Positions 45,919-60,900 of a stretch of 64,000 nucleotides of DNA are shown here, in pieces. This stretch comes from Ceratotherium simum simum. Taxonomy: Eukaryota > Chordata > Mammalia > Perissodactyla > Rhinocerotidae. The notes under the pieces are model-generated. The model had not been told where the DNA came from. It did not search any database and saw only the letters and a program-made list of their open reading frames with translations. The translations under genes were made by a program, and so were the position numbers. The stretch is from assembly GCF_000283155.1 (NCBI RefSeq), contig NW_004454193.1, positions 7,237,030-7,301,029 of the forward strand. The letters are read 5' to 3'. Position 1 is the stretch's first letter, and each line of letters begins with the position of its first letter.

Positions 45919-48900
45919 CTGGAAGTGAGAGCAGGAACAGCGGTGAGGTTCTCATCCTCAGACACCTGGTTGTGGGGGAAGCTGGGAGGTTTACTTACCC
46001 GGTCCGAGCAAAGTTAGCCCAGTATCTCATCATCTTCCTGCTCAGCACCTTCTCCTCCTCTGTGGCTCCTTCTGATGGAGAAAATCACAAAACCCGGCTC
46101 TCACAATGATGCCCAGACCCCAAGATGCCTCACATTTGATGAGTCACTTTCACACTCTCCCCACCTTGGATCCTCACCAGCCTACCAAGTCACTGTGCTC
46201 ATTCTGTACATGCAGATACTGAGACTCAGAGCAGCCCTGAGTTGCCCAAGGAATCCTGGCTTCCAAAGGGCAGAGGCTGAACCCACATCTTCCCTGTCAC
46301 CCAATGCTCTTCCGGCCATTCCCATGAGGCTGCAATGCCTTGGGACAGAGACCATGTCTCCATCTCTCTCTCAGACAATTAACTAATTATTGCATTTCTT
46401 TACTTGAAAAAGTAATACTTGCTCAAAGTACAAAATCCAAAATGCGGGAAGAGTGTATCTAATGAAAATAAGTTTCCCTCCCATCTTGTCCCTCCAGACA
46501 CCCAGCTTCCAGCCTCTGATGCAACCATTGATACCAGCTTCGTGAGCGCCCTCTGCAGGCGGATGAGACGTGTGCAAGGGTCTAAGCAGACAACTTTTTA
46601 CATACTCAGTATAATAAGGACACATATCCTGCATCTTTCTCTCTTTACTAAAATTGTATCTAGGAGATAGTTCCACATTGTGCCCTATAAAGCCTATAGA
46701 CACACTCCATGTGAGAGGCTCTGTCCTCATCATCCAGAGGCCAGCATGAAATGGGTAAGAGCCTGTTTTGTGTAATTTTTTAGCTAAATATTTTAGCGAT
46801 ATCTCCTTTGTGCAGTTCCTATAATTTTTTCTATTGATAACCTCATCTGAGTCACTTCTTATTTTAGGCATAGAACAGGTCGTAAATTCGGGAATAAATG
46901 AGCTAACCTCATAGTAACAGTTCACAAGCATTCACAATAGATCTTCTGGATCCAGACCACTTTGGGCTGGAATTATGAAAAACACGATTCTTGCCTTTTA
47001 AAGCCCTGGGTCATAGCCTCATGGGAATTCTGGGAAGTGCCGGTGTGACCAGGGAACCAGGCAAAGAAAGAGTTACTGAGGATCTGGTCAACAACTAACA
47101 TGGGTCTGTCAAACGTTTTTCAGACAAGAAGAAACTGTGTTCTGTTTTGCAGAAATTGATATCCCCATTTTGCAGATGTTGCTATCTTGCCGAGAAACTC
47201 AAATATTTGCAGCAAGACCCCTGCAAAATGCTCCAGCACCAAGTGTCCTAAAGTTACCATAACTCATTAGCATCTTAAATTCTCCTCCTCTGGGAGGGCC
47301 CAAACAGCCATTTTTAGAACATGTTTACCTGCTATCCATGTGTCCTAAATGAACATAGTTGTTACACAGTTGTTACAAATAAACCTGTTATCCTCTGCTC
47401 TTGTGTATAGTCTCCACCAGCACTGAGCTCAGAGAAACACTGCTTTGGGAGCTATCCCTGGTGTTCTCCATTGCTTGTGCAAGCAAAACCCTTCTTCACC
47501 TACTTCTGCCTTGGTTGTGCTCTTTGGCTCTGCACTCACCAAGAGACGAACCCATTGAGTTCAGTTACACAGGGAGGGTAAGACCAGTGGTCAGAGAAAA
47601 AGAAGAAAGTGATCCTAATTTTCAGGGAAATTAGATGCATGTGTCCCTAAGTGCCCACCCCAATAGGCTTTAGTACAAAGAGAAATACTCATCAAGCAGA
47701 TGTCAGCAGCTCTTTTTCATCTTTGTCTCTAAAACCGTGAGTAGGGGGCATTTTCCAGGGAAAGGTTGTGTCTATAAACCATTCATTAAATCCAACCAAC
47801 CAGTCTTCCCAGGCTCTTGTGTAGTGTTGGGGCCAGTGAGGGGCTTCATCCTCAGTGTGGAGTAGTGTCTTCTCCCCAGGTCATGCCAAGCTCATGTTCC
47901 TGCAAGAGCAGGAGCCCCTGAGGCCAGTTCCTTACCGAACATGACAATGTCACCCTTCAGGAAGGCACCTCCAAAGACAAAACGGATTTCATCGGTGTGA
48001 TCGGCTTTGATGAAAGCTGGCTTCACATCCTTGAAGAAATGGGGCCGATGCTGAAACTCGTAGAAGTAGACAGGTGCACCAGCATCTGCAGAAAGTAGGA
48101 GAGGACTCTGGCAGGCATGCAGCGTGGAGCAAGGGTGGCCCTACATCCCCATCCATCTAGTCCTGGATTCTCAGACCCACGGGTGGGACAGCCCAGGGAC
48201 AACAGGTGTCCCAAACCAAGCTAACTTCCCTCTTCCTCATCTGAGGCCAGCATTTCCTGCTATAGCAGCCCTCACTTCTCTTATGACAAACAGCTCACTA
48301 GCCCTCAGGCAGCCTGAGAGGGCAATAGTTCTACTTCTCTAAGAAACCTTTCATACTGAGCCAAGATCTACCTACTTGTGACTTCCTTTCACTGACTCTG
48401 GTTCAACTGTCTGAAGACAAAGGGAACAAAGTTATTCCCTGCTTCCAAGACACTCCACGCATCCTACATTCCTTCACCTCTCTTCTACCAAAGGTCTTTG
48501 CGCTGTAATTTCCCCCTCCCTGCCTCTTTCTCTGCATCATCAATTTCCCTCTACTGGATCATCACCATCAGTAGTAAACATGCTTACAAAATCTCCCATT
48601 AAAGCATACACAAAAAGATGTGCATGCACACACATACACAAGCATGGGAACACAGACAGGCACACACATGGACACACACACACATACATACTCTTGGTCT
48701 CAGTTTCTCCTCCAATTACTGGCTTATTTCTCTAAATCCCTTCTAGCAAGACCCCACAATACAGTTGCCTTATACTCACTGTCTAGGCTTCCTCTCCTCT
48801 CATTCTCTCTCTCATTTTTTTATTGATGTCATAATATTTTATAACATTGTGAGATTCCAGTTGTACATTATTATTTGTCAGTCACCATATAAATGCGCTC

Positions 48901-51900
48901 CTTCACCCCTTGTGCCCACCCCCCAACTCCCTTCCCCCTGATAACCACCAAACTCTTCTCTCTCTCTGTGTTAGTTTATATTCCACATGTGTCTCTCTCA
49001 CTTTTAATTGAAGTATCATTTATGGACAAAAAAAAGCACAGATTTTAGGTGTACAATTTGATGAGTTTTTACAAATGTATACACATTCATGTAACCACCT
49101 CCTCAATCAGGATTTCTACAAAAGAACATTTCCAACATCCTAGAAAGTTCCCTTGTGTCTCCTTCTAGTCACTCTACCAAGAGATAATCACTGTTTTCAT
49201 TCCTATCACCGTAGATTAATCTTGCCTGTTCTTGACCTCCACATAAATGGAATAACACAGTATGTCCTCTTCTGTGTCTCACTTCTTTTGCTCAGCGTAA
49301 GGTTTTTGAGATTCATCCACATTGTTGCGTGTATCAATAGTTGATTCCTTTTTATCACCAAGTATTCCATGAATACACCACAATTTATTGATCCATTCAC
49401 CTGATGATAGACATTTGGGTTCTTTCCAGTTTGAGGCTGTTATGATGAAAGTTTCTATGTATAGCCATAGATAAGTCTTTTGTGTGGACAAATGCTTTCA
49501 CTCCTCTTCCATGAATACGTTAAGAGTAGAATGGTTGAGTAATGCAGTAGGTATACATTCAACTTTATAAGAAACTGACAGTTTTCCAGAGTGGCTGTGC
49601 TATTTTCCCCACACAAATACATGATAGTTCTGAATATACCACATCCTTGGCAATACTTCTTGGTATGGTTTGTGCTTTTAATATTAGCCATTCTAGTATG
49701 TGTAAATGGTTTCCTCATTTGGGGGTTTATTTTGCATTTTCCTGATGACTAACAATGTTTGAGCACCTTTTCATGTGCTTTTTGGCTTTCACATATCTTT
49801 TTTGGTGAAGTATCATTTCAAGATTTACTCATTTGTAATGGGATTTTTTGTCTTTCATTATTGAGCTTTTAATGTTCTTCTGTTCTAGATATGAAGTTTT
49901 TGTCAGATAAGTGTATTGTGAATATTTTCTTCTAGTCTGTGGCTTGCCTTTTCATTTTCTTAACAGCATTGTTTTTTGGGTAAAATATACATAACATACA
50001 ATTTATAATATTAACCCTTTCAAAGTGTGTAAATCAGTAGATTATAGTACATTCAGAATATTGTGCAACCATCACCACTCACTAGGTCCAGAACATTTTC
50101 AGCACCCTAAACAGACCCATTAAACAAGTCACTTCTCATTTGCCCCTCCCCCTATCTCCTGGAAACCAAGAATCTACTTTCTGTGTCTATGGATTTGCCT
50201 ATTCTGGACATTTCATATAAATGGAGTCACACATGTGGCCTTTTGTGTCTGGCTTCTTTCACTTAACATAATGCTTTCATGGTTCATCCATGTTGTAGCA
50301 TGTATCAGTATTTCATTTCTTTTTATGACCAAATAATTATCCATTGTATGTATATACCACACTTTGTTTATCCATTCATCAGTTGACGGACCTTTGTTTT
50401 GTTACCACTTTTTGGCTACTCTGAATAAGGCTGCTAAGAATATTCACGTACAATTTTTGTTTGATCATCGGTTTTCAATTATCATGAGTATATCCCTAGG
50501 AGTGGAATTGCTTGGTTATATGGTAATTCTATGTTTAACTTTTTGAGGAACCACCAAACTGTTTTCCACAACAGGCGCACCATTTTACATTCTCACCAGC
50601 AGTATATGAGGGTTCCAGTTTCTCCACATTCTCAATAACACTTGTTATTTTCTATTTTTTTGTTTTTTGTTATTTTATGATGGCCACCCTAGTGGGTGTG
50701 AAGGGGTATCTCATTGTGGTTTTGATTTTCATTTCCCTAATAGCTAATAATGTTGATCATCTTTTCATGTGCTTGTTAGCCATTTGTATATCTTCTTTGG
50801 AGAAATGTCCAATCAATCCTTTGCCCGTTTTGAATTGAGTTGTTTGTTTTTTGTTGTTGTTGAGTTGTAAGAGTCCTTTACATATTCTGAATAACAGACC
50901 CTTATCAGATATATGATTTGAAAATATATTTTCCTAATCTTTGGGTTACTTTTTCAAGTTCTTTCTAGTGGCCTTTGATGCACAGTAATTTTTAATATTG
51001 ATGAAGTCAATTTATCTAATTTTTTTCTTTTTTGATTATGCTTTTCATTTTATATCTAAGAATCCATTGCCAAATCTGAGGTCATGGAAATTTACCTCTA
51101 TGTTTTCTTCTAACAGGTTTGCAGTTTTTGTTCTTACATTTAGGTCTTTGATCCATTATGAGATAATTTTTGTATATAATGTGAAGGTAGGGTCCAACTT
51201 CATTCTTTTGCATGTGGTACCCATTATGCCTGCACCGTGTGTTGAAAAGACATTATTTTCCACCATCAAATGGTCTTGGCAGCTTTATCAAAATCACCTG
51301 ACCATAGATATATAGGTTTATTTCTGGACTCTCAATTCTATTCCATTGATCTATATGTCTATCCTTGTGCCAGTACTACACCCTCTTGATTGCCATTGTT
51401 TTGTAGTGAGTGAGTTTTGAAATCTAGAAGTGTGAATCTTCCAACTTTCTTCTTCTTTTTCAAGATTATTTTGGCTATTCTGGGTCCCTTGAAATTCCAT
51501 ATGAATTTTAGGATCAGTTTGTCCATTTCTGCAAAAAAGGAATTTGGCATTTTGATAGGGATTGCATTGAATTTCGGGAGTACTGTCATCTTAACAACAC
51601 TTAGTCTTCCAATCAATGGACATGGGATGTTTTCCCATTTATTCTTTAATTTCTTCCAACAATGTTTTGCAGTTTTCAGTGTAAAAGTCTTGTAGCTCCT
51701 TGATTATATTTATTCTTCTTGGTTATATCAATATAAATTAATTTATATTGAGAATAGATAGTTTTGCTTCTTTCTTAAAATGTTGGATTGATTTTAATTT
51801 TTTTTCTTGTCTAATTGCTCTGGCTGGAACTTCTAGTACAAGGTTGAATAGAATTGGTAAGAGGAGACATCCGTATCTTGTTCTCAATGTTTGAGGGGAA

Positions 51901-54900
51901 ACTTTCAGTCTTTTTCCATTAAGTAAGATACCAGCTGTGAGTTTTCATGGAAGCCCTTTATCATGTTGAGCAAGTTCCCTTCTGTTGCTAGTTTGTTGAG
52001 TGTATTCATCATGAAAGTATGTTGGATTCTGTGAATGCTTTTTCTGCATCTATTAAGATAATCATGGGGGTTTTTTCCTCTGTTCTATTAATATGCTATA
52101 TTATAATGATTGATTTTTATATGTTGAACCATCCTTACATCCTTGGGATAAATTTCAATTGGTCATAGTATATAATCCTTTTAATATGCTACTAGATTCA
52201 GTTTGCTAGCATTTTGTTGAGGATTTTTACATCTATACTCATAAGGGATATTGGCCTGTATTTTTCTTTTCTTGTGATGTCCTTGTCTGCCTTTACTATC
52301 AAGATAATATTGGCCTCAGAGAATGGGTTAGGAAGTGTTCCCTCCTCTTTCACTTTTTTGAAAAGGTTGAGAAAGATTGGTTTTAGTTCTTCTTTATATG
52401 TTTGTTAGAATTCACCAGTGAAGCCAACTCATCCTGGGATTTCCTTTGTTGTCAGGTCTTTGCTTACTGATTCAATATCTTTATTTGTTATAGGTATATT
52501 CATGTTTTCTATTTCTTTCTGAGGTGCTTTTGGTAGTTTGTGTGTTTCTAGGAATTTTCTAATTTCATCTTGTTTGTTGCCATACAACTGTTCATAGTAG
52601 TGTCTTATAATCCTTTTTATTTCTGAATGTCTGTGGTAATGTCACCACTTTCACTCCTAAATTTAGAAATTTGAGTCTTCTTTATTTCTTTCTTGGTCAG
52701 TCTGGCCAAAATTTGTCAATTTTGTTGATTTTTTCAAAGAACCAACTTTTGGGTTCATCCATTCTCTCTGTTGATTTCCTATTCTCTATTCCATTTATCT
52801 CTGTTCTAATCTGGATTATATTTTTCCTTATGGTTGCTTTGTTTTTACTTTGCTCTTCTTTTTCTAGTTCCTTAAGGAGAAAGGTTAGGTTATTGATCTG
52901 AGATCTATCTTCTTTTTAATGTACAGATTTATAGCAAAAAAATCCCTCTAAGCACTGCTGTTACTGTGTCCCATTAGTTTCAGTATGCTATGTTTTTGCT
53001 TTCATTCATCTCAAAGTATTTTCTAATCTCCCTTGTGATTTCTTCTTTGACCTATTGATTGTTTAAGAGTGTATTGTTTGTTTAAAAACTTTTGTGTATC
53101 AAAGCACCCTATCAACAAAGTAAAAAGGCAGTCCATAGAATGGGAGAAAATATTTTCAAATCATATATCTGATAAGAAATTAATATCTGGAACATACAAA
53201 GAACTCCTAAAACTCAACAACAACAACAAACAACTGAATTCAAAAGTGGGCAAAGAACTTAGACGTCTCTCCAGGAAGTCGTACAAATGACGAACAAGTA
53301 TATGAAAAGGTGCTCAACGTCACTAATCATTAGGGAAATGCAAATCATAACCACAATGAGATACCACCTCACACCCATTAGGATGAGTTTTATCACAAAA
53401 ACAGAAAATAAGTGTTGGTGAGGATGTGGAGAAATTGGAACCCTTATGCATTGCTGGTGGGAATATAAAGTGCTGCATCCACTGTGGAAAACCGTATGGC
53501 TGTTCCTCAAAAAATTAAACATAAAATTACTATATGATCCAGCAATTCCATCTCTGGGCATGTGCCCAAAAGAATTGGAAGTAGGGACTTAAACAGATAT
53601 CTGTTCACCAATGTTCGTGGAAGCATTATTCACAATAACCAAAAGATGGAAACAACCCAGATGTCAATTGATGGCTGAATGGATAAAGAAAATGTGGTAT
53701 ACATATACAATAGAATGTTATTTAACCTTAAAAATGAATGAAATTCTGATACTTGGTATAATAAGGATGAACCTTGAAGGCATTATGCTAAGTGAATTAA
53801 GCCAGATAAAAAAGTACAAATATTGTATGATTCCACTTAAATTAAGTACCTAGAATAGTCAAATTCTAGAGACAGAAGTAGTGGGGAGTCATTGTTTAAT
53901 GGGTACTGAGTTTCAGTTTAAGACAATGAAAAAATTCTGGAGATGGGTAGTGGTGATTGTTACACAACAACATTAATGAACTTTAATTCCACTGAACTGT
54001 ACATTTAAAAAGGGTTAAAGTGGTAAATTTTTTGTTATGCACATTGACACAATTTTTTAAGATGTAAAAAAAAAAAGTATGAGCTGTTTAATTTCTAAAT
54101 ATTTGTGAATTTTCCAAATATCCTTTTGTTTTTTTATTTCTAATTTCATTCCATTGTGATTGGAGAAGATACTCTGTATGATTTACAGCTTTGTAAACTT
54201 ATTGAGACTTGTTTTGTGGCCCAATATGTGTTTCATTCTAGATGTTCTATGCGTACTTGAGAAGAATGTGCAATCTGCTGTTATTGGGTGAAGTGTTCTT
54301 TACATGTCTGTTAGCTCTAGTTGGTTTATATTATTTTTCAAGTCTTCTATTTCTTTGTCTATCTTTTGTATAGTTTTTTTTACTATTATTGATTGAAGTC
54401 TCCAACTATTAATGTAAAACTGTCTCTTCCTTCAATTCTGTCAATTTTTCCTTCATATATTTTGGAACTCTGCTGTAAGGTGCATATGGGTTTATAATTA
54501 TTATATCATCCTAATTGATTCACTCTTCTATCTTTATATAATGTGCTTCTCTGTCTCTTTCAGTCTGCCACACTTTCTGTAATAATTTAGTGTTAAAGTA
54601 TATTTTGTCTGATATTAGTATAGCCATGCCAACTCTCTTTTGGTTACCATCTGTATGGAATACCTTTTTACACCCTTTAATTTGCAACCTATTTGTGTCT
54701 TTGGTTCTAAAGTGAGTCTCTGGTAGACAACATATAGTCGGATTATGAGTTTTTTAGTCCATTCATTCTGCAAACTCTGCCTTTTGAGAACTTAATCCAT
54801 TTACATTTAATGTAATTACTGATAAGGAAGGACATATTTCTATCATTTTGCTGTTTGTTTCCTATATGTCTTATATCATCTTTGTTTTTCAATTGCTCCC

Positions 54901-57900
54901 TTACTGCTTTATTTTGTGTTAGATTTTTCTAGCGTACCATTTTAATTCCCCTCTTGTTTCTTTTACTATATATTTTTTAGTTTTTTTCTCAGCAGTTGCC
55001 CCAGCGATTACAATTAACATTTTAATTTATAATAATCTAGTTCAAATTAATGCCAATTAGTTTCAATAGCATACAAAAATTTTTCCCCTATATAGATCTG
55101 CCCCATTTATGTTGTTATTGTCACAAGTTGCATCTTTACACATTGTATGTTAATAACATAGTTATATAATTACTGTTTTAGACAGTGGTCCTTTAAATTA
55201 TATATGAAAAAAAGAGAAGTTAGAACCCAAAAGTACATTAATACTAACTTTTATACTATAGGAAAACGTAAGTAATGTAGTTAACTTTACTGGTGTTCTT
55301 TTTTCTTCTTATGGATTTAAGATACTATCTAGTGTCTTTTTTTTCAGCCTTAAGGATTCCCTTTAGCATTTCTTGTCAGGTTGGCTTAGAAGTGACAAAC
55401 TCTCTCAGTCTTTGTTTATCTGGAAATGTCTGAATTTCTCCTTTTTTTTTTGTAAGACCAGCCCTGAGCTAACATTCGATGCCAATCCTCCTCTTTTTTT
55501 GCTGAGGAAGACTGGCCCTGAGCTAACATCTGTGCCCATCTTCCTCCACTTTATATGGGATGCTGCCACAGCATGGCTTAACAAGCGGGGCGTTGGTGCG
55601 CACCCAGGATCCAAACCGGCAAACCCCGGGCCACCGCAGCAGAGTGCGTGCACTTAACTGCTTGTGCCACTGGTCCGGCCACTCTCCTTCATTTTTGAAG
55701 GATAGTTTTGACAGATATAGAATTATTGGCTGCCAGGTGATGTTTTTCTTTCAGCACTTTGAATAAGTCATCCTATTGCCTTCTAGTCTCCTTGGTTTCT
55801 AGTGAGAAACCAGCTGTTGATCTTATTGAAGATACTTTGTACATGATTAGTCTCATCTCTCTTACTGCTCTCAGGAATTTCCCTTTGTCTTTGGCTTTTG
55901 ATTGTTTGATTACAATATGTGCTTGTGTGGGTCTCTTTGAGTTTCTCCTACTTGGGATTCACTGAAATTTTTGGATATCAATATTCACCTCTTTCATTAA
56001 AATTTGGGACGTTGTTATCATTATTTCCTCAAATATTATTTTTGCCTCTTTTCTCTTTCCTTTCCTTCTGGAATGCCTATTATGCATATGTTAGAATGCC
56101 TGATGGTGTCTCACAGGTCTCCTAGGCTCTGTTCATTTTTTTCATTCCTTTTCCTTTCTGAGCCTCACATTGGGTAATCTCATTGGATTTACCTTCAAGT
56201 TTTTTGTTTCTTTTTTCTTTTTCTCTATCCTCAAATATGCCAGTGATCTCCTTTAGTCAGTTTTCCACTTCAGTTATTGTACTTTTTAATACTAGAATTT
56301 CTATTTGGTTCCTTTTATAATTTTATAAATCCTATCCTTTTATTGCTATTCTTTAATTGATGAGACATCATTCTCATGGTTTCCTTTAGTTTTTTGTACA
56401 TAGTTCTCCTTTAACTATTTAACTATATTTAAAATAGTTGATTTAAAATCTTTGTTGAGTAAGTCCAATGTCTAGGCTTCCTCAGGGACAATTTCCAATA
56501 ATTTCTTTATTTCCTGTGTATGGGCCATACTTTCCTGTTTCTTTCAATGCCTTGTAATATTTCTTGAAAACTGGAGGTTGTGAATATCATAATGTGGTAA
56601 CTCTGGACATCAGATTCTACCCTCTCCCCATGGTTTACTGTTGCTGCTTGTTGTGGTTGCTGATGTTTGTTTGTTTAACAATGTTTCTGTCTGAATTTTG
56701 TGAAGTCTACGTTCTTTGCCGTTTGTGGCCACTGAAATCTTTCTTCTGTTTGCTTAGTGGTCAGCTAATAATTTGACAGGTCAGATGAGATATTGATAAA
56801 TACTTAGAACAAAAAAAAAAAATCTCCCATTCTTTGAAGGTAGGCTCTGTGTGTGTGTTGGAGCACTCCCTCAACACTCAGCCAGACAGTTTACAATCCT
56901 GTCTTAGTCTTCACTTTCTGTTTAAGCAGAGCCTGAAGGTCGGCCAAATGTGAGAGCTTAGGGATTTCTCTGGCCTCTTCTGAGCATGATCCCCACTGTG
57001 GACATGCACATGGCCTTCTATATTCCCAGGAATATGAGCAAGTTTTTTAAGCTTTTATTCCCCCAAGCATCTCATTGCCCAGGCTTTCCTCTCAAGCTTT
57101 GTCTATTGTTTATTCCAGCTGTTATCCCTTGTCCCTAGTGGCAGTAGCAAATACATCTACCTTTAAATGTTTATGAAAAATGCCCTTCAGGTAGTTGTCT
57201 CAGCCCTGAGAGACTCCTGAGTTCGGTGAAATAAAAGCAAGCCCTTTGAGCTTAGTTGTTCAGGGTGCCATCCGATAGGTCAAAACAAACAACCACAATT
57301 CTTTGAGATTAAGGTCCATGCTTCTCCCTCCAGTACTAGGAACCTATAATATAAATGCAGGCTGTTGTCTACAAGGCCATTGCCAGCTGGATAGCAGGGG
57401 ATGGTGCAAGTAAATTAAAATGACACAAAGTTCTCCTACTGAAACTCAAAAGCTTATGTCTTGATGAAATGTTCACTTGCTTGCTGTAAACCCTTGATTT
57501 GTTTCCGGAGTTTTGATAAAGTTGATTCTGACAGTCCTTGCCATTTGTGTGTGTGTGTGTGTGTGAGGAAAATCAGGCCTGTGCTAACATCTGCCAATCC
57601 TCCTCTTTTTTTTTTTTTTTTGCTGAGGAAGACTGGCCCTGGGCTAACATCCGTGCCCATCTTCGTCCACTTTATAAGGGATGCAGCCACAGCATGGCTT
57701 GCCAAGCAGTGCGTCAGTGTGCGCCTGGGATCCAAACTGGTGAACCTTGGGCCACCGCAGCGAGCGTGCGCACTTAACCACTTGCGCCACTGGGCCGGCC
57801 CCCAGTCCTTGTCATTTTATTCAGTCCTTTTGTAGTGGGACAGGCTTTGGGAGTTCTCTGCTCCACCATATTTGCTGATACTGTCAATAGTGTTTTTTGA

Positions 57901-60900
57901 CAAGCAGAAATGTTAATTTTGCTTATGTACAATTTTAGCCTTTACATTTGGATCTATAATTCATCTCAAACTAATTTTTGTGTACGGTGTAAGTTAGGGG
58001 GTTTGAGATGCACTTTTTCTACATAGATATCTAGTTACTCCATCTCCATTTGCTGAACAGACTTTCCTTTCTCCACTGACTTATTACAGCAGCTTTGTCG
58101 AAAATTGGTTAACTGTGTATTTTCTGGACTCTTCACTCTGTTCTACATTAGTCTACCCTTCAGCCAATACAAGACTTTCTTAATTACTGTAGCTCAAAGA
58201 CAAGTCTCGAAATCAGGTGTCTTATAAGTCTTCCAGCTTTATTATTCTGTTTCAAGATTATTTTGGCTATCCTTTCATTTCTGCATACATTTTTAGAATC
58301 AGCTCGTTCACTTCTCCAATCTCACTGCTGAGATGTTGATTGCGATTGGGATTGTATAGAGTCTGGAAATCAGTTTGCCCATTTTCTCTTGAATCCATTT
58401 TAATCAGGCTTTTACTTCCATCATTCCATCACAATAGTTCCCGTCCAGGTCACCGGTGATCCCTATGTTGTCAAATTTAAGAGTCAATTCTTACCTATCC
58501 CCTCAACAGACCTTATAACACAGGATCCTCCCACAGCACCCTGTCACTGACATCCCCTACTCTGCTTTATTTTACTCTACAGTACTTATTACCATCTAAT
58601 AGTATGCATTCTATGTTTGCTTGTTTATTTGTTATCATTGTTCACCATTAGAATGTGAGTTTTATGGCGGCAGAGTCTTTGTTTTGTTCACTGCTGTGTC
58701 TCCAGAGCCTAGAATAGTGCCAGGCACATAGTGGGCCCATGATAAATATCTGTGGAAAGGAAGATGAAAGAAAGAAAGGAAAGAAAGGAAGGAAGGAAGA
58801 AAGGACAGAAGAAAGAAAGGATGGAAGGAGGAAAAGGAGAGAGAAAGAGAGACAGAGAGTAGAAAGGAAAGGAGGAAGGGAGGGAGGCACGGAGACTGGA
58901 AGGGAGGAAAGGAGAGAGGGAGGGAGGGAGAGAGGAAAGGAAGAAGAAAGAGAGGAAGGGAGGCAGGGTGGGTTTTTGCCCCCACAAGCAATCTTCTCTT
59001 TCTGATTGCTCCACTACTCCTTATAGCTAAGACATTTGGAAAGACACTTCCAAAGGAAAAGGAACATAGGGGCAGGTCTCAGGAAATTATGGGGAGGTGG
59101 GAATTTTCTACATGGTCTCGAGGGAGGGGAAGGAACAGAAACAACAAGAACTGATCAACGTTCCTGAACTCTAGAAGGCAAGGGAATTGCAAACGTCAGC
59201 ATGCACGGTTATATCCCAGACACCCTCGGGAACTCCTTCTCCTTGAGGGAACAGAAGGGTGGAGCAGGCAGCCAGTCAGCAGGCAATGAGGGTCCCTCCA
59301 GCCGCCAGCTTTGCTGGGCTGTGGCCCTGCAGGGGGTGCTCAGAGACTCACCTCTGTGATATCGAGCTGTGACCAGTGCAGGGACCACAAAGAACACATC
59401 TCCAAGCAGGTCCAGAAAACTATTTCGTATTTCAACCAGAGAGTGCTTGTTGTAGAAGTATTCGTTAGCCACAAGGTGTAAATACTGGACAGGGACGTGC
59501 TGTAAAAAATCGTGGTCACAGGAGATACAGGTCAATGCCAACAGCTAACACGTTAAGCATTTGCTATGCAGGCATGATCCTGAGTGCTTTACATGCATTG
59601 TCTCATTTAATCTACACAGCGACCCTATGATGCAAGTGTCAAAATTAGCCCATGTCACAGATGAGGGAACTGAGTCTTAGAGAAGTTAAGTGGTTTGAAC
59701 AAACTGCTGGAACCACGATTCTTTCACAAGTCTATTTGCATCTGAATTCCACGCTCCTAATCACAGTATGCATACCTCTCTGAAGTGTATCAGGTACAGC
59801 CTCCCCTCCCTAGAGCTGGCTACATTATTAGTAAGGGCCCAGAGCAACATGAAAATACGGGGCTCGTTGTTCAAAAAGTCTAAGAATTTCAAGATGGTGA
59901 CAACAGAACATTTAAACTACGTGTAGGACCCTTCTGAGCGCGAGGTCCTTTGTGACTACACAGGTCGCACATCCATGAAGTTAGCCCTGCTCCTGGTACC
60001 AGCACTGCCTCCAGGCCTTTGCTATTTGACCTAAGCTAGTTGGTCTTTTGGAGTTCCTTCATCTGTAAAGAATGAGTTGTTCAGAGGATTACATGAGATG
60101 CAATGAGAAAAGCACGCTGCCTAGCACAGAGCAGGTCTTCAGTTCTGTCAGTTCCCCCCTGAAACCCATTGTCAAGTCGTTTAATAGGGCATTCCATGCC
60201 TTCTTTGACTTGGCACCAGGCTGCCTCCTGGCCTTCAATTCCTCAACTTGCCCCAAACACCAGTGTCGGAGGGTGGAGGGTAAACCTCACGAAGAATCAG
60301 AATCTACCACACTGGTGATGTTTTGGATCTGGTACTCTGGGGAGCACTGGGACAAGTTATTGCACCTCAAACCCCTAACACTAAGACAGAAGCATAGGCC
60401 TTCTTGGTTTTCTTTGAGATTTGGAGGCAGCATCTACCACACTAGGGAGTGCTGCTCTGAGTCGTCCATTGGGTCCTCAGAAGGCTGAGGGTTCTAAATC
60501 AGGCCCAGAGCAAGGGAGGGCTCTACAGCAGGTCCAGGCTGGGGTCAAAGTGCCCCCCACGAGGACCATATGACTAGCAGAGCCCTTGTGCTTGAGATAT
60601 CCAAGGTGGATATGGATGCTGTGTGGAGCCTCTGGCGAGCCCCAACAAGACAGTCACAGTCCACACCCTAGGGTTCTGGAGGAAGGCTATGCCTTCTGCA
60701 TCAGAAAACTACTTACCATTTGAAAAACACCTTCTCCCATACTACTAGGCCCTAGGAGAGGCTGCATACCCTTCCAGTGCCCCTGCACCTTCCCACACAC
60801 TCCCCACCCCTGGGACCTGACCAAAGATACCTTTTCCTCTTAAAATACCCTCCTGCTCAAATGTTCCCCTTCCCTAAGACCCAGATCAATTACCACCGCC

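Noticed and set aside
58662..59014. Overlapping Leu/Ser/Pro-rich frames on the minus strand
   Set aside because: They are translations of the polypurine-polypyrimidine simple repeat.
60072..60488. 138-codon plus-strand frame as a gene
   Set aside because: No recognisable domain, opposite strand to the host gene, and it begins in MIR-like sequence.
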